From Apus apus (taxonomy: Eukaryota > Chordata > Aves > Apodiformes > Apodidae), in NCBI RefSeq assembly GCF_020740795.1, contig NC_067282.1, positions 133,233,132 through 133,297,131 on the forward strand: a stretch of 64,000 nucleotides of DNA, written 5' to 3'. Below are positions 63,172 through 64,000 of this stretch, piece after piece. The position numbers were made by a program, and so were the translations under genes. Position 1 is the first letter of the stretch; every line of letters begins with the position of its first letter. Under the pieces are notes generated by a model that was not told where the DNA came from, made no database searches, and saw nothing but the letters and a program-made list of their open reading frames with translations.

Positions 63172-63933
63172 ATAGAATCACAGAACAGTTGAGGTTGGAG
63201 GGCACTTCTGGAGATCAACTAGTCCAGTCCCACTGCTCAAAGCAGGGTCAACCAGAGACAGCTGCTCAGGACTGTATCCAGTTGGGTTCTAAACATCTCC
63301 AAGGGAGACTCCACAGTCTCCTCTGGGCAACCTGCTCAACTTACCAACTTCCTAGTAAAACAATCCCACACCTGGGGTCTCATGAAATATATCAAGGCAA
63401 AATGTGAAGTCCCACACCTCCTGGGTTGTTCCTGCCCATGTGAGGGGCTTTACACTGCCCCTTGTTACATTTCATTAATTCCCATTAGACCATTTCTCCA
63501 CCATGTCCAGGTGTTTGGTGTACCCTCTGGTGTATTAGCCACTCCTCCTGGTTTTCTGCTGTCCAAGGACTTGCTGAGGGAATGCTCTGTCCCCTCATCC
63601 AGGTTATTAATGAATATGTTAAACACTACTGGCCCCAGAATCAATCCCTGGAGCAACATCACTGGTGACTAGATTTTGTGCCATTGATCACATCCTTCTC
63701 TGCCCAGCAGTTCAGCTACTTTCAGTCTACCTCACTGTATTAGTGGCTAGGTCATACTTCATTCATTTGTCTATGAGGATATTATGGGACACAGTCTCAA
63801 AAGTCTTTCTAAAGTATAGATAAACTACATCCACTCTTCTCCCTCCATCCACTGAGCTAACAGTTTCACTGTAGATGACTATCAGGATGGTCAGGCATTA
63901 CTCCCCTTCTGTAAATCCATGCTGACTACTCAT
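63172..63933 (-). mobile_element. CR1 LINE fragment with reverse-transcriptase remnant, in ETV6 intron
   Basis: It begins ATAGAATCACAGAACAGTTG and contains the third 3' type seen at 54497. On the minus strand, 63600-63662 encodes [19 protein letters not shown], the conserved palm segment of CR1 reverse transcriptase that precedes the FADD box. The region just 3' of it has an internal deletion relative to other copies, because FADD and the LECCVQFW block are missing. The left part of the RT continues past 63900, and the element may reach the window edge. Confidence 0.9.
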
Positions 63934-64000
63934 GTATTCATGTCAATATACTCATGTACATAGGCTCATATAGATGTCTCTATACACACTCACCCCAAAC

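Overview
This is a stretch of vertebrate nuclear DNA, almost certainly from a bird. Ten truncated CR1 LINE copies share the avian-type 3' end (tandem ATTCTATG-like octamers). There is a decayed LTR of the kind common in bird genomes, and several simple repeats. No bacterial-style operons, rRNA, tRNA or CRISPR structures are visible. Nearly all of the window is non-coding.

One gene is identified with confidence. The 3' end of ETV6 (TEL, an ETS-family transcriptional repressor) lies on the minus strand. Its last two coding exons are at 61652-61752 and 58203-58308. They are joined by canonical splice sites and a split arginine codon. They encode the second half of the ETS DNA-binding domain and the C-terminal inhibitory tail, which matches residues 385-452 in human ETV6 numbering. 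The 3' UTR runs leftward from 58202. Exon 6 and everything upstream lie beyond the right edge. In human the next genes past the ETV6 3' end are BCL2L14 and LRP6; I found no recognisable piece of either here.

Layout, left to right. 1-17 kb: gene-free DNA with three CR1 copies, an (ATTT)n microsatellite, a small CpG/ETS-motif patch near 9.2-9.7 kb and a perfect CTCF core motif at 15.8 kb. 17.05-17.55 kb: a dense CpG island with no recognisable gene, the best promoter candidate in the window. 17.6-38 kb: gene-free DNA with one CR1 copy that keeps a reverse-transcriptase remnant, a MIR-like relic, an old LINE relic and a possible conserved non-coding block at 27.6 kb. 38-47.3 kb: a repeat-dense zone with four CR1 copies and one LTR. 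47-57.8 kb: mostly gene-free, but with a coding-like minus-strand ORF at 51.19-51.61 kb behind a possible splice acceptor, and an extreme poly-G tract at 54.7 kb. 57.8-64 kb: the ETV6 3' end, intron 7 and part of intron 6, with a hAT-like MITE and a further CR1 copy.

I did not find a novel biological system. The observations most worth following are the unrecognised ORF just downstream of ETV6, the orphan CpG island with its nearby CTCF motif, and the poly-G tract.
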